Source: Traorella massiliensis (GTDB taxonomy: Bacteria; Bacillota_I; Bacilli_A; Erysipelotrichales; Erysipelotrichaceae). From it: a stretch of 64,000 nt of DNA. A model generated the notes under the pieces. It had not been told where the DNA came from and did not search any database. It was given only the letters and a program-made list of their open reading frames with translations. Below, piece by piece: positions 25,591-35,573 of the stretch; the stretch's first letter is position 1; each line of letters starts with the position of its first letter. The position numbers were made by a program, and so were the translations under genes. Where the stretch lies: positions 214,242 to 278,241 of the forward strand of contig NZ_LT629967.1 in assembly GCF_900104665.1 (NCBI RefSeq), written 5' to 3'.

Positions 25591-25688
25591 GTAATCGTTT
25601 CTTGTCTAATATTCATTTAAACATTTTAAGTATTGGAAGTTAACATATCATTGCTTTATAAGCAATATCAATGTAACTGAAAAAAAAT

Positions 25689-25715
25689 GATAGATTTGAA
25701 ATTTTCATATCTACC
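25689..25715 (-). terminator. Terminator of the PTS-aldolase operon
   Basis: Minus-strand stem around GTAGAT/ATCTAT (7 bp, one mismatch) with an eight-T tail, 22 bp after the aldolase stop. Confidence 0.6.
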
Positions 25716-25736
25716 ATCTTTCTATTATATTCTGTC

Positions 25737-26597
25737 CTAATAAAGACCCGCCTTGCCTTTGCAATGAAATAAATCCATTTTATGTGATACGACTCGTCTT
25801 ACTTCTTCCATTCCATGTGGTAAAATCTTAGCCGGATAGAAATCATGTGTTTCATTTAAATAGCTTTCTAATTTACGATAATAAGCTAGTTTGAAATCAC
25901 TAGAGATATTTACTTTTCTTAATCCAAGCCGACATCCTTCCTCTATCTCACTGTCAGGGTTGTTACTTCCACCATGTAAAACCAAAGGAGTTTTTGTTAA
26001 AGAACGTATTTCTTTCAGTAATTCTAAATTTAAATGAGGGGTATAACCCTTTGGATATTGTCCATGTGCAGTTCCTATTGCAATTGCCAAAGCATCAATC
26101 TGTGTTCGACTTATAAAGTCAGCCACATCATTTGGATCAGTATAAGTTATCCCTTCAACACCATCTTCTTCTGAATTTGAATTAGCACCTATCGTACCTA
26201 TTTCTGCTTCTACAGATACATTCACTGCATGTGCCATTTCTACGACTTTTCTGGTCACTTTAATATTTTCTTCATAGCTAAGCAATGACCCATCTATCAT
26301 AACACTTGTAAATCCTGCTTGAATGGCTCTAACACAATCTTCATAACTCTTAGCATGATCTAAATGTAAAACAAAAGGAATCTTGCTTTTCATCAGTCTT
26401 TTTTGTACATATGCATAGAAGTCTTCACCCGCAAATTCAAATTCATTTACAGCTGCTGCAATAATAGCAGGCGATGAATATTCTTCCGCAGTTTTGACCA
26501 CTGCCTCAAACATACTACTTTCTGTTACGTTATAAGCACCTACTGTAAAATCATGCTTCTCAGCTATATCTAATATATCTTTTAAATTCAATAGCAT
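25737..26597 (-). CDS. Class II fructose/tagatose-bisphosphate aldolase family
   Basis: A 286-residue zinc-dependent aldolase of the FbaA/GatY/KbaY family. Motifs: FVLHLDHAKSYEDC (catalytic Asp and a zinc His), AIGTAHGQYPKGY and LVLHGGSNNPDSE. It should split a ketose bisphosphate formed after PTS uptake into DHAP and an aldehyde. Substrate (fructose, tagatose or other) is not distinguishable. It ends the operon behind IIC, 3 bp after it. Confidence 0.93.
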   Translation of the reverse strand: MLLNLKDILDIAEKHDFTVGAYNVTESSMFEAVVKTAEEYSSPAIIAAAVNEFEFAGEDFYAYVQKRLMKSKIPFVLHLDHAKSYEDCVRAIQAGFTSVMIDGSLLSYEENIKVTRKVVEMAHAVNVSVEAEIGTIGANSNSEEDGVEGITYTDPNDVADFISRTQIDALAIAIGTAHGQYPKGYTPHLNLELLKEIRSLTKTPLVLHGGSNNPDSEIEEGCRLGLRKVNISSDFKLAYYRKLESYLNETHDFYPAKILPHGMEEVRRVVSHKMDLFHCKGKAGLY

Positions 26598-26600
26598 ATG

Positions 26601-27698
26601 TTAACCTATCTCTTCAATTTTTATATCATCTAAATTAACTGCAGCTTTTCCGCTGCTCGTTCCCAAACCATCCAGACTATCTTCATCCTCCTTCAAAGGA
26701 CGTTTCAATACAGCCAGTAAAACTCCCATGATCAAAGAACCAACAACCATACAGATAACATAACCTACTGGATTTTGGAAAGTAGGGATAACAAACCATC
26801 CGCCATGTGGCACTGAAGCACCAACGCCCATCAGCATAGATAAACCACCTGCAACACCACAGCCAACAACTGAAGAAAGTACAACTCTCCATAAATCATT
26901 CATTGCCAAAGGAATCACACATTCAGTAATCATACAAATACCCATTGGCAGACAAGCTTTTACAGCTTCTTTTTCAGCTTTTGTAAATTTCTTTCTTGCT
27001 AAAATATAAGCAACGATAATTCCCATCGGTGGAATCATGCATCCCAATAACTTGCATGCTTCAGGTTCTAGAATACCATCTACCATTAATCCATTAGCAA
27101 ATAATGAAACTGATTTATTAATTGGTCCTCCAAAATCTGTTCCTGCAAGTCCTGATACTAAGAAACCAAAGACGAATTTAGATCCGCTTTGCATGCTCAT
27201 TAAGAAATTCGTAAGTGCATCCATAAATGCAACAATAGGCTGGCCTACTACATAGAACATTAACAATCCACAAACAAAAGTTGATATAAGCGGAATAAGT
27301 AAAATAGGTACTAAACCTTTAATAGACTCAGGAACATTGCGTAATAATTTTTTTAGCCAATTTACAAAATATCCTACAAGGAAAGCACCGACAATTCCTC
27401 CAATAAAACCAGCTTTGATTTCAGTACAAATAAGACCGATGATCAATCCCGGAGCAACACCTGGACGATCTGAGATTGAGTAAGCAATAGCTGCTGTAAT
27501 TACCGGAACAACTAATGTCATACCCAAACTTCCAATACGATTGACCGTATAGGCAAACGTTCCTTCTGCTGTAGACACATTTGGGCCTCCGATAATGATA
27601 CTAATTGCCATACATAAACCAGCACCGACAACTAATGGGATCATGAATGAAATACCCGTCATGACGTGCTTTTTAACCATCGTTAACTGTTGTTTCAT
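26601..27698 (-). CDS. PTS fructose-type EIIC
   Basis: A 365-residue membrane permease with about ten hydrophobic stretches, including GGPNVSTAEGTFAYTVNRIG, GFIGGIVGAFLVGYFVNWLKK and the GTDFGGPINKSVSLFANG block that forms the substrate region of the fructose family. It forms the sugar channel, with the separate IIA and IIB proteins phosphorylating the sugar on entry. Inner membrane. Nine base pairs separate it from IIB. Confidence 0.92.
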   Translation of the reverse strand: MKQQLTMVKKHVMTGISFMIPLVVGAGLCMAISIIIGGPNVSTAEGTFAYTVNRIGSLGMTLVVPVITAAIAYSISDRPGVAPGLIIGLICTEIKAGFIGGIVGAFLVGYFVNWLKKLLRNVPESIKGLVPILLIPLISTFVCGLLMFYVVGQPIVAFMDALTNFLMSMQSGSKFVFGFLVSGLAGTDFGGPINKSVSLFANGLMVDGILEPEACKLLGCMIPPMGIIVAYILARKKFTKAEKEAVKACLPMGICMITECVIPLAMNDLWRVVLSSVVGCGVAGGLSMLMGVGASVPHGGWFVIPTFQNPVGYVICMVVGSLIMGVLLAVLKRPLKEDEDSLDGLGTSSGKAAVNLDDIKIEEIG

Positions 27699-27707
27699 AT
27701 TTACCTC

Positions 27708-28022
27708 CTATTTTTTTTGAATAAGACTTTCCACTTTTTGAATCAAACCTAATGCATTCTGCATCACAGTTTCTGTTGTAATACGAATGACCGGTTTCCC
27801 TTTAAATCTTTCTTCACCATGAATTTTCACATCAACTGCTAAAATAACTACATCTGCATCCGCAATTTCCTGTGGTGTCAATTCATCTTCTACACCAATA
27901 GTCCCCTGTGTTTCAATACGACAATGATGTCCTCTTGATTCAGCAGCCTGAATCAATTTCTTTTTTGTAATATATGTATGGGCAATCCCTGTTGGGCAAG
28001 CCGTAATTCCAACTATATTCAT
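27708..28022 (-). CDS. PTS fructose-type EIIB
   Basis: A 104-residue cytoplasmic IIB protein. The active-site cysteine sits in NIVGITACPTGIAHT (Cys about residue 9), followed by the RIETQGTIGVED stretch typical of fructose-type IIB. It relays phosphate from IIA to the incoming sugar at the membrane. Separate polypeptide, where many fructose systems are fused. Confidence 0.92.
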   Translation of the reverse strand: MNIVGITACPTGIAHTYITKKKLIQAAESRGHHCRIETQGTIGVEDELTPQEIADADVVILAVDVKIHGEERFKGKPVIRITTETVMQNALGLIQKVESLIQKK

Positions 28023-28023
28023 A

Positions 28024-28482
28024 TTAATGATCCTTTCTTAATACATTGACAATTTCACTTGATGTCTGTGCAGTGTGCAAAACTTGAATTACATCTTCAT
28101 CAAGCAACAATTCCGCCACATGTGAGAGCAACATGATATGTTGTGACATATCTACATCACGAATAGCAAACATAATGATACATTTGACTGGTTTATTATC
28201 AAATGTCTCCCAGTCACGAATTCCCTCATTAGATCTGCCAACTGCAATCACCGTTTTCTTTACCGTTTTAGAACGACCATGAGGGATTGCAATACCATCA
28301 CCAATACCAGTGATTCCTTCACTCTCGCGTTCGTATATTTCTTTTATAAATGTCTTTTGATCCTCAATAACCTGATTTCGATACAGCATCTTTGTCATTT
28401 CTGAAATAGCTTCATCTTTGGTTGTTGCATTGAGATTCAAACAGACATTTTCGTCAAATAAAACTTCCTTAATATCTAACAT
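28024..28482 (-). CDS. PTS fructose/mannitol-type EIIA
   Basis: A 152-residue IIA. The phosphorylated histidine is in GIGDGIAIPHGRSK (about residue 68). It overlaps the regulator gene by 7 nt at its 5' end, so the two are coupled. Accepts phosphate from HPr. Confidence 0.9.
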   Translation of the reverse strand: MLDIKEVLFDENVCLNLNATTKDEAISEMTKMLYRNQVIEDQKTFIKEIYERESEGITGIGDGIAIPHGRSKTVKKTVIAVGRSNEGIRDWETFDNKPVKCIIMFAIRDVDMSQHIMLLSHVAELLLDEDVIQVLHTAQTSSEIVNVLRKDH

Positions 28483-30011
28483 TCCCTCACCTTTTTCTCA
28501 ATTACAATCGCTTTTTTTACTTCATCAATATCCCTCTGATCCATAAGCACTGAAACTAACACGGATGGACATTGTATTTCTTTTGTGATATTCACCGTTG
28601 TTATAATTAAATCAATATCAGATAAATCTTTCTTTTCTAATTGTCTTAGTGAGATCACATCTGTAATTTCCAAATCAGGGAAGACTTTTTGTACTCTTTT
28701 CTTCAGAATATGAGAAGTTCCCACACCTGTTGAACAGATCAGTAATACTTTTCGAGGGGATTTTCTATCTTCCAATGCTAATTGAAAATACAGACAAAGA
28801 TAACATATTTCATCATCGGATATAAATCCTTCTTTAAAATATTTTTTCTTTAATTCCAGTGTTACCTGCTTCACAGTCGCATACATCTTTGGATATTCTT
28901 TAATTGTTTTCTCTTTTAATAAACAGATAATGCGAACATTATATTTTATTCGTGTTATCATCGAATTTACATGAAGCAGCAATGAATAAAAAAGATTAGA
29001 ATCATTGGCGAAAGAATAGGATGTTTCTTTCTCCATATTTTGGATAAGCTCATTACAAAAGCTTAGCACTTCCCGATTCGATGCCTGAAGCGTCTGAGCA
29101 ATCACTTCTCGGCTAGGCAATTCACCCACGCCGCATCCCATAAAATGCGTGTAGATATAATCAACTTCATTTTCAGGGAAGTAGATGCCTGTCTGATTAG
29201 AAAAGTCAGTTACACACCTTTTTATCTTATGAAAAATGACATCATTACGATCTTTTTCAGAAATAACATTGCTCTCATTAATAAACCTTTTATTTTTCAT
29301 GCGCTCCATTGCAATCAGAATATGGGTCACAATGTTAACATAGTAAGTATCGCTAAGTATTACATCAATGGATTCTTCAATTGAAGAAACACACTGTTCA
29401 ACACTTGCAAGACTGTCACTTCCATAAATACCTTCGAGCACCATCTTAGTCTCTTTATTTAACCGGCTCTGTGCTGTTTGCACATCTGCAACGCCTACTT
29501 GAATCTCATTTAATAAATAGGCAACTTCGTTACGAATCAAGAGTTCATTTCCTTGAAGATAAGTACCTTCACGAGTTTTTTTCATAGTGAGTCCATTCGC
29601 TTGAGCCCGCTGCTCCACTGCAGAGAGATCATTCACAATAGAACTGCTTCCAACGAAATATTTTTCTGAAAGTGAGCGAATACTGGTCGGATTAGGAGAA
29701 TTCAGTAAAAGATCTAGATAGATCCGGTTTCTTCTGTCTTCTACAGAATCATTGCTTCTAAAAGAATCTGTACTAAATACTAATTCATCTAATCGATTTC
29801 GCGCTTCTGAATTACATTCAAGTAAGATTCCTTGACCATTTCGCTTAATTTCAAAAGCTAAATCCTTTCCTGTTTCTTCTATTTTTTTTATATCTCTCTG
29901 AATTGTTTTTGAGGAGCAGCCACAATGCATAGATAATTCACTATAATTAACTGCTTCATTTTTTAATAGAAGATAACGAAGGATCAGAATTTGTCTTTCG
30001 TTCAATCCCAT
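28476..30011 (-). CDS. BglG/MtlR-type PTS regulator (PRD protein)
   Basis: A 511-residue regulator beginning with helix-turn-helix segments (about residues 1-75, with VNYSELSMHCGCSSKTIQRDIKKIEE), then two PTS regulation domains and a C-terminal IIB-like domain (KVLLICSTGVGTSHILKKRVQ, with the Cys). The IIA-like domain present at the C-terminus of longer relatives (about 650 residues) is absent and instead encoded separately next door. Probably activates the operon below when dephosphorylated/phosphorylated by PTS enzymes. First gene of the operon. Confidence 0.88.
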   Translation of the reverse strand: MGLNERQILILRYLLLKNEAVNYSELSMHCGCSSKTIQRDIKKIEETGKDLAFEIKRNGQGILLECNSEARNRLDELVFSTDSFRSNDSVEDRRNRIYLDLLLNSPNPTSIRSLSEKYFVGSSSIVNDLSAVEQRAQANGLTMKKTREGTYLQGNELLIRNEVAYLLNEIQVGVADVQTAQSRLNKETKMVLEGIYGSDSLASVEQCVSSIEESIDVILSDTYYVNIVTHILIAMERMKNKRFINESNVISEKDRNDVIFHKIKRCVTDFSNQTGIYFPENEVDYIYTHFMGCGVGELPSREVIAQTLQASNREVLSFCNELIQNMEKETSYSFANDSNLFYSLLLHVNSMITRIKYNVRIICLLKEKTIKEYPKMYATVKQVTLELKKKYFKEGFISDDEICYLCLYFQLALEDRKSPRKVLLICSTGVGTSHILKKRVQKVFPDLEITDVISLRQLEKKDLSDIDLIITTVNITKEIQCPSVLVSVLMDQRDIDEVKKAIVIEKKVREC

Positions 30012-30035
30012 ATAGGTACTCCTTTCTTCACTATC

Positions 30036-30064
30036 ATTATATTTTTTTATCCTTTTTATGAAAA
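30036..30064 (-). promoter_or_regulatory. Weak promoter of the PTS operon
   Basis: Minus strand -10 TATAAT (30036-30041), 17-nt spacer, -35-like TTTTCA (30059-30064, 4 of 6 consensus). Poor -35 implies an activator; the repeats just upstream would be its sites. Confidence 0.5.
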
Positions 30065-30136
30065 TACCAAACTCTGTCTTGATTTGGTGGACAATTTTAA
30101 AATACCAAACGTGTCCTTTTTAGGTGGACACGTTTG
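30061..30136. repeat. Tandem direct repeats and an 11-bp inverted repeat upstream of the PTS operon
   Basis: Two direct copies, each AAAATACCAAAC then 12-13 nt then GGTGGACA, at 30061-30093 and 30099-30130 (38 bp apart). The right copy also closes into a perfect 11-bp hairpin CAAACGTGTCC/GGACACGTTTG (30106-30136), which could end transcription of the ATPase gene coming from the right. The copies lie directly upstream of the weak -35, consistent with binding sites for the PRD regulator. Remnant IS ends are the alternative. Confidence 0.6.
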
Positions 30137-30150
30137 TATAATATAAGTTT

Positions 30151-31026
30151 TTAATTTTCAGAGGAATTCATGAATTCTTCTTCCTTCTCTTTGAAAAATT
30201 GATAATAGGTTCTAACATTCGGCAATTCTGTCCATTTTCTTGATTTTACAGGTACAGAATCTAAATCATATATTTTCGCATACTCTAAACTTAATAAAAA
30301 TGGAGAATGAGTAGATATAATAAATTGACAATCATAGAAACGAGCAGATTCTTCAATAAAATGTTTTAGTTTTAACTGATTTTCTGCTGATAAACTGTTT
30401 TCTGGTTCATCAATTAAATAAATAGCTTTTTCTTGTATTTCTTTTTGCCAGAAATCAATAGCTGATTCACCATTTGACTGTTGAATCAAATTATTGTTGA
30501 CAAGACGTGAACGTATATATTTAGATTGAGTCATCTTTCTTGCATCTGTTTTTCTTTTTAAAATTTCATACTGCTCTAATGTTTCATCAATATTCTTATC
30601 ATATTTAGATTTAAGATATTCTTCTGATAATTCATCTTTTCTTCGATTTACATTGAAATTGATGGCCCTTAAATCTAATAAATAATCAAAAACATCATCA
30701 CTTGAAATAAATTTGATTTCATTACATATTTCTTTATGATAGAGTTCATAGTCACATTGTAATACATATCGATCAAAAAGCTCTCCTAATTTATTATGAT
30801 TTTTTCTTAATGCTTCTAGTTTATCCGCAATGATATTTAATAGTGTTGTTTTTCCAGAACCATTACCCCCATAAAAAATCGTAATCGTTTCAAAATCAAT
30901 ATCTTCAAATTCTTTTTCGGGAAATATTTTTAAAGGATATAAACTATTAAAGATATTTTTCTTTTGGCATATCATCCAGTATTCTTCCATTTCAGGCAAT
31001 AAATGAAAAGACTTTAAAAAAATCAT
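30151..31026 (-). CDS. Small AAA/ABC-type ATPase (COG3910-like)
   Basis: A 291-residue P-loop ATPase of the SMC/RecF-like kind. Walker A YGGNGSGKTTLLN (about residues 52-64); a helical middle; then IYLIDEPENSLSAENQLKL (signature/Walker B about 210-230) and FIISTHSPFLLSLEYAKIYDLD. Related single-gene ATPases are widely scattered, often annotated as AAA family of unknown function, sometimes with a nuclease partner as in defence systems. No partner is next to it here. Start ATG 31026. Confidence 0.8.
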   Translation of the reverse strand: MIFLKSFHLLPEMEEYWMICQKKNIFNSLYPLKIFPEKEFEDIDFETITIFYGGNGSGKTTLLNIIADKLEALRKNHNKLGELFDRYVLQCDYELYHKEICNEIKFISSDDVFDYLLDLRAINFNVNRRKDELSEEYLKSKYDKNIDETLEQYEILKRKTDARKMTQSKYIRSRLVNNNLIQQSNGESAIDFWQKEIQEKAIYLIDEPENSLSAENQLKLKHFIEESARFYDCQFIISTHSPFLLSLEYAKIYDLDSVPVKSRKWTELPNVRTYYQFFKEKEEEFMNSSEN

Positions 31027-31111
31027 AAAAACTCCTTTTTCTTCTTAAATTTATCTTATTCTACTCTGCTTATTTTTTCAATATGTAAATTTTTACCATT
31101 TTTTATAAAAG

Positions 31112-31139
31112 AAAATCCGTCAGTAGAACCAACGGATTT
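31112..31139 (-). terminator. Terminator of fhs
   Basis: Minus-strand stem AAAATCCGT/ACGGATTTT with T-rich tail 8 bp after the fhs stop. Confidence 0.75.
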
Positions 31140-31146
31140 TTGAATA

Positions 31147-32817
31147 TTAGAATAAACCTACGATATGACCCTCTTCATCAATATCCATATCAAGGGCAGC
31201 CGGATGTTTTGGCAGACCTGGCATGGTCATTACATTTCCTGTAAGAGCAACTATGAAACCAGCACCTATGGATGGACGAAGCTCTCTAACAGTGATCGTG
31301 AAATCTTTAGGTGCACCATAAATCTTGGCATTATCACTTAATGAAGTTTGACATTTGGCCATACAGATTGGCAGTTTATCCCAACCCAGCTCGTTATAAA
31401 TCTGAATTTGTTTTTGAGCTTCCTCTGTAAAGACAACATCTTTGGCTCCATATACCTTTTGAGCTATTGTTTCGATCTTAGACTCAATTGAAGCGCTCGT
31501 ATCATAGATAGGAGCAAAATCATTATCCTGTTCACAGATATCCGCTACTTTTTGAGCTAAATCTAAAGCGCCTTCTCCTCCTTTAGCCCATACTTGTGAT
31601 AAGGACATTGGATGATTATTTTCTTTACACCAATTTTCAAGTGCTTCAATTTCTTTAGGTGTATCACTGGCAAATTCGTTGATCGCAACAATATAAGGTA
31701 AATGAAACTGTTGAATCGTATCAATATGCTTTTCAAGGTTTGCACAACCAGCCAGCATAGCTTCTACATTCTCTTCTTTCAGATTTTCAAACTCTACACC
31801 GCCATGCTGTTTCAATGCACGAATCGTCGCAACGATGACAACAGCATTTGGTTTTAAATTACCAAAACGGCATTTGATATCAAGGAATTTCTCAGCTCCT
31901 AGATCAGCACCAAAACCTGCCTCAGTAACAACATAATCACCAAGCTTTAATGCAAGTTTAGTTGCTAAAAGAGAGTTGCATCCATGAGCAATATTAGCAA
32001 AAGGACCACCATGTACGATTGCCGGATTATTTTCAAGTGTTTGAACAAGGTTTGGTTTAATTGCATCTTTCATGATCAATGCCAAAGCTCCTTCAATTTT
32101 TAAATCTTTGACATAAACAGGTTCCCCATCATAATTATAAGCAATCAGCATCCTGCCAAGTCTTTCTTTAAGATCCATAAGTGAACTGGAAAGACATAAT
32201 ACTGCCATTACTTCGCTGGCAACTGTAATATTGAACCCGTCTTTTCTTTCAATACCATTTGATTTAGGACCTAGACCTATTTCAATTTGACGCAATGTAC
32301 GGTCATTCATATCCAGACATCTTTTCCAGGTAACTCTTTCTGGGTCAATATTCAATTCATTTCCTTGATGCATATGATTATCCAGACAGGCACTAATCAG
32401 ATTGTTACAAGTTGTAATGGCATGCATATCCCCTGTGAAATGCAAATTTAAATCTTCCATTGGCACTACTTGAGCATAGCCGCCTCCAGCAGCTCCACCC
32501 TTTAAACCAAAGACAGGTCCTAAAGATGGTTCTCGTAAAGCAATTACCGTTTTCTTTCCAAGGCGATTTAATCCATCACCCAGCCCTACAGTCGTTGTTG
32601 ATTTTCCTTCACCCGCTTTTGTTGGATTGATGGCAGTTACCAGAATCAGCTTTCCATCTTCTTTTTCTTTATTCTTTTTAAAAAGGTCTAAAGAAAGTTT
32701 TGCCTTATATTTTCCATAATATTCAATATCATCTTCTTGAATGCCCACTTTTTTCGCTACATCCTGAATGGGGAGCATCGTAGCTTCCTGAGCGATTTCT
32801 AAATCTGTCTTAGCCAT
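31147..32817 (-). CDS. fhs: Formate-tetrahydrofolate ligase
   Basis: A full-length (556 residues) formyltetrahydrofolate synthetase, joining formate to tetrahydrofolate with ATP to supply one-carbon units for purines and fMet. The P-loop [17 protein letters not shown] (about residues 60-76) is clear, as are [24 protein letters not shown] and the C-terminal [16 protein letters not shown]. Cytosolic. AGGAGG precedes the ATG at 32817. Same direction as purB upstream. Confidence 0.98.
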   Translation of the reverse strand: MAKTDLEIAQEATMLPIQDVAKKVGIQEDDIEYYGKYKAKLSLDLFKKNKEKEDGKLILVTAINPTKAGEGKSTTTVGLGDGLNRLGKKTVIALREPSLGPVFGLKGGAAGGGYAQVVPMEDLNLHFTGDMHAITTCNNLISACLDNHMHQGNELNIDPERVTWKRCLDMNDRTLRQIEIGLGPKSNGIERKDGFNITVASEVMAVLCLSSSLMDLKERLGRMLIAYNYDGEPVYVKDLKIEGALALIMKDAIKPNLVQTLENNPAIVHGGPFANIAHGCNSLLATKLALKLGDYVVTEAGFGADLGAEKFLDIKCRFGNLKPNAVVIVATIRALKQHGGVEFENLKEENVEAMLAGCANLEKHIDTIQQFHLPYIVAINEFASDTPKEIEALENWCKENNHPMSLSQVWAKGGEGALDLAQKVADICEQDNDFAPIYDTSASIESKIETIAQKVYGAKDVVFTEEAQKQIQIYNELGWDKLPICMAKCQTSLSDNAKIYGAPKDFTITVRELRPSIGAGFIVALTGNVMTMPGLPKHPAALDMDIDEEGHIVGLF

Positions 32818-32878
32818 TTTACCTCCTGTTTTTATTATCTTTTTTTCTTTATTATAATGTCATGAATGATATCATGAT

Positions 32879-34174
32879 CTATTCAATACCGACTCTTTTA
32901 AAAATCGTATCTACATTTTTTAAATGATGCATTGGATCAAAACAGTCATCAATTTCTTCTTGTGTTAATTGAGCTGTTACTTCAGGATTATTTTCCATTA
33001 ATTCTTTGAAACTGATTTTTTCATTCCAAGCCTTCATTGCATTTGGCTGTACTAGATCATATGCCTTTTCTCTTGAGAAACCTTTTTCAATCAGTTTTAA
33101 CATAAATCTTTGGGAATAGATTACCCCATATGTTTTATTGATATTTGCCTTCATATTATCCTCAAACACAGTCAAATTATCTAAGATATTACCAAAACGA
33201 TTCAACATATAATCTAAAAGTTCAGTTGCATCCGGAGCAATGATCCTCTCTGCGGCAGAATGTGAAATATCTCTTTCATGCCACAGTGGCACATCTTCGT
33301 AAGCAGTCATCATATAACCTCTTAGCACTCTTGAACATCCACAAATATTTTCTGAACCGATTGGATTGCGTTTATGAGGCATTGCACTGCTTCCTTTTTG
33401 TCCAGGATTGAAATGCTCTTCTGCTTCACGCACTTCAGTACGCTGTAAATGTCTGACTTCTGTAGCCATTTTTTCAAGTGAAGTACCTATCAAAGCTAAG
33501 GTTGCAAAGTATTCTGCATGGCGATCTCTTTGCAGCGTTTGAGTAGAAATCTTGGCAGACTGTATCCCTAGCTTTTCACATACATAGTCCTGTACAAATG
33601 GCGGTGTGTTGGCAAAAGTTCCTACCGCCCCTGAAATCTTACCTGCTTCTATATCTTCACAGGCAGCTTTGAAACGTTTTAAATTACGTTTCATTTCTTC
33701 ATACCACAAGGCAAACACTAATCCAAACGAAGTAATTTCTGCATGTACACCATGTGTTCTACCCATCATTGGCGTCATTTTATACTGAAGGGCCTTTTTC
33801 TTTAAAATAGCCATGAAACGTTCAATATCCTCTAATAAAATCGCATTGGCCTTCTTATATAAATAACCATATGCTGTATCAACCACATCAGTGCTTGTCA
33901 GACCATAATGAACCCATTTCTTTTCTTCACCTAATGACTCCGAAACACAACGTGTAAATGCCACAACATCATGTCTTGTCTGCTGTTCGATCTCATAGAT
34001 CCGATCAATATCAAACTTTGCATTTTTCCATAGCTTTTCTACATCTTCCTTTGGAATTTCACCTAACTCTGACCACGCTTCACATGCCAGAAGCTCCACT
34101 TTCAGCCAAGCACCGAATTTGCTTTCTTCGCTCCAGATATCACGCATTTCTTTTCTTGAATATCGATTTAACAT
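32879..34174 (-). CDS. purB: Adenylosuccinate lyase
   Basis: A 431-residue PurB of the fumarase/aspartase superfamily, acting twice in purine synthesis. The signature [15 protein letters not shown] is intact (about residues 262-276), as are the [11 protein letters not shown] and [14 protein letters not shown] active-site segments. It precedes fhs, both serving purine supply, with 60 bp between that include a possible promoter. Start [14 protein letters not shown] at 34174. Confidence 0.97.
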   Translation of the reverse strand: MLNRYSRKEMRDIWSEESKFGAWLKVELLACEAWSELGEIPKEDVEKLWKNAKFDIDRIYEIEQQTRHDVVAFTRCVSESLGEEKKWVHYGLTSTDVVDTAYGYLYKKANAILLEDIERFMAILKKKALQYKMTPMMGRTHGVHAEITSFGLVFALWYEEMKRNLKRFKAACEDIEAGKISGAVGTFANTPPFVQDYVCEKLGIQSAKISTQTLQRDRHAEYFATLALIGTSLEKMATEVRHLQRTEVREAEEHFNPGQKGSSAMPHKRNPIGSENICGCSRVLRGYMMTAYEDVPLWHERDISHSAAERIIAPDATELLDYMLNRFGNILDNLTVFEDNMKANINKTYGVIYSQRFMLKLIEKGFSREKAYDLVQPNAMKAWNEKISFKELMENNPEVTAQLTQEEIDDCFDPMHHLKNVDTIFKRVGIE

Positions 34175-34267
34175 ATACTCCCACCCTCTTTTATATCTCT
34201 TTTATTTTACTTGATTTTGGATATAAAAACAATGTTAACAGGGCAATTTAGTATCAATATTAATAAA

Positions 34268-34285
34268 GAACAAGTCTCCCTGTTC
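34268..34285 (-). terminator. Terminator of the dap operon
   Basis: Minus-strand stem GAACA/TGTTC with loop GGGAGACT and TTTATT tail, just after the dapH stop. Confidence 0.55.
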
Positions 34286-34287
34286 TC

Positions 34288-34935
34288 TTAAATTTCTCGT
34301 AAATCATTTTCTATAATATTATTTTTTATTTGATTTCTTTTAATTACTTTGGCAGGAATTCCTACTGCAACACAGTTTTCAGGAATATCTTCTGTTACGA
34401 CTGCGTTGGCTCCGATGATTGTATTCTCACCAATATGCACGCCTTCTAAAACAACTGCACCTGCACCTATAAAGCTATTCTTTTCAATGATGACCGGCTG
34501 TTCACAATAAGGCTCGACCATACCCGCAAGCACTGCATTAGCACCGATATGACAGTTTTCTTTGATCACGACACCACCGCCTACAACAACTCCCATATCA
34601 ATCATCGTTCGCTCACCAATGATACAGCCGGAATTAATGATGGCTCCCATTAAAATTACCGCTTCTTTGCCAATTATTACACCTTCTCGTATGATAGCCC
34701 CATATTCAATACGGGCATCGATATCTTTCAGTTCTAAAAGTGATAAAGCACTATTTACACAGATCGTTTCTACTTGATAATCTTTCACCTTATGATTTGT
34801 CAATACCTCTTTAATTTTTCCCCATTCGCCAATAACCGAGTATGAATAACTTTTTAATTCTTTAAATTCTTCATTTAAGTATACTCTAACAAGTGTCTTT
34901 TTTTTACTTTCTTTTATCTTTTGAATAATATTCAT
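34288..34935 (-). CDS. dapH: 2,3,4,5-tetrahydropyridine-2,6-dicarboxylate N-acetyltransferase
   Basis: A 215-residue DapH. N-terminal helical domain ([19 protein letters not shown]), then left-handed beta-helix with repeats [29 protein letters not shown], and a terminal GIPAKVIKR. It acetylates tetrahydrodipicolinate in the acetylase variant of the meso-diaminopimelate/lysine pathway, a cell-wall and lysine route. Start taken as ATG 34935, which overlaps the dapF stop by 4 nt; the frame extending to 34998 lies wholly inside dapF. Confidence 0.94.
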   Translation of the reverse strand: MNIIQKIKESKKKTLVRVYLNEEFKELKSYSYSVIGEWGKIKEVLTNHKVKDYQVETICVNSALSLLELKDIDARIEYGAIIREGVIIGKEAVILMGAIINSGCIIGERTMIDMGVVVGGGVVIKENCHIGANAVLAGMVEPYCEQPVIIEKNSFIGAGAVVLEGVHIGENTIIGANAVVTEDIPENCVAVGIPAKVIKRNQIKNNIIENDLREI

Positions 34936-35573
34936 ATTTCTTGTACAAAACGGCTCATAGCCTTCATTTCCACATGATCTTTTATTTCTATGAAGCATAC
35001 GCCCCCTTCATTCAAAATATTTACTTGAGCATCACATAATCCATTGACATAACAATAATAACTGCTTGCTATATTGCCACTACCACATGACAGTGTAAAA
35101 CCTACACCTCGTTCATATGTTTTTACTTCAATGCAACTTTGACTAATAATACGTACATAAGAAATATTACAATCAAATCGTTTACACAACTGAGCTGCAT
35201 TTTCTATATTTTCATCCAGTAAGATCATATGCTCATTCCCAACATCTACAAAATTTCGATAAATGACAGGTATCTTGACAGTCACAACACTTATAAATGG
35301 TTCTTTTTGGATTATCTCACACTTGTAGATTTCATTTTGAACTACAAGTGCAAATACATCATATTTCTCATTTTCATCATAGAGATAATGTGCAAAACAA
35401 TGTAACCCATTTACACATAACAAGGCTTCACTGCCATCAGCATTAAAAATGCTCATACGATGAGAAAATATTTTTAAATAACCATCACATCTATATTCCT
35501 CACACATCTTAACAACATCAATTTCTTCACTACCTAAAATAAAACGATTCCCATTAGCTTCATAAATCTTCAT
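34932..35573 (-). CDS. dapF: Diaminopimelate epimerase, short form
   Basis: A 213-residue DapF-like protein, about 60 residues shorter than usual (about 275). Both catalytic cysteines seem present: [13 protein letters not shown] (usual CGNGxRC) and [14 protein letters not shown] (usual CGTGACA). It interconverts LL- and meso-DAP. Located between a PLP aminotransferase and dapH in one operon (4-nt overlaps both sides), which strongly supports the call despite divergence. The variant residues around the first cysteine make activity uncertain. Confidence 0.78.
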   Translation of the reverse strand: MKIYEANGNRFILGSEEIDVVKMCEEYRCDGYLKIFSHRMSIFNADGSEALLCVNGLHCFAHYLYDENEKYDVFALVVQNEIYKCEIIQKEPFISVVTVKIPVIYRNFVDVGNEHMILLDENIENAAQLCKRFDCNISYVRIISQSCIEVKTYERGVGFTLSCGSGNIASSYYCYVNGLCDAQVNILNEGGVCFIEIKDHVEMKAMSRFVQEI

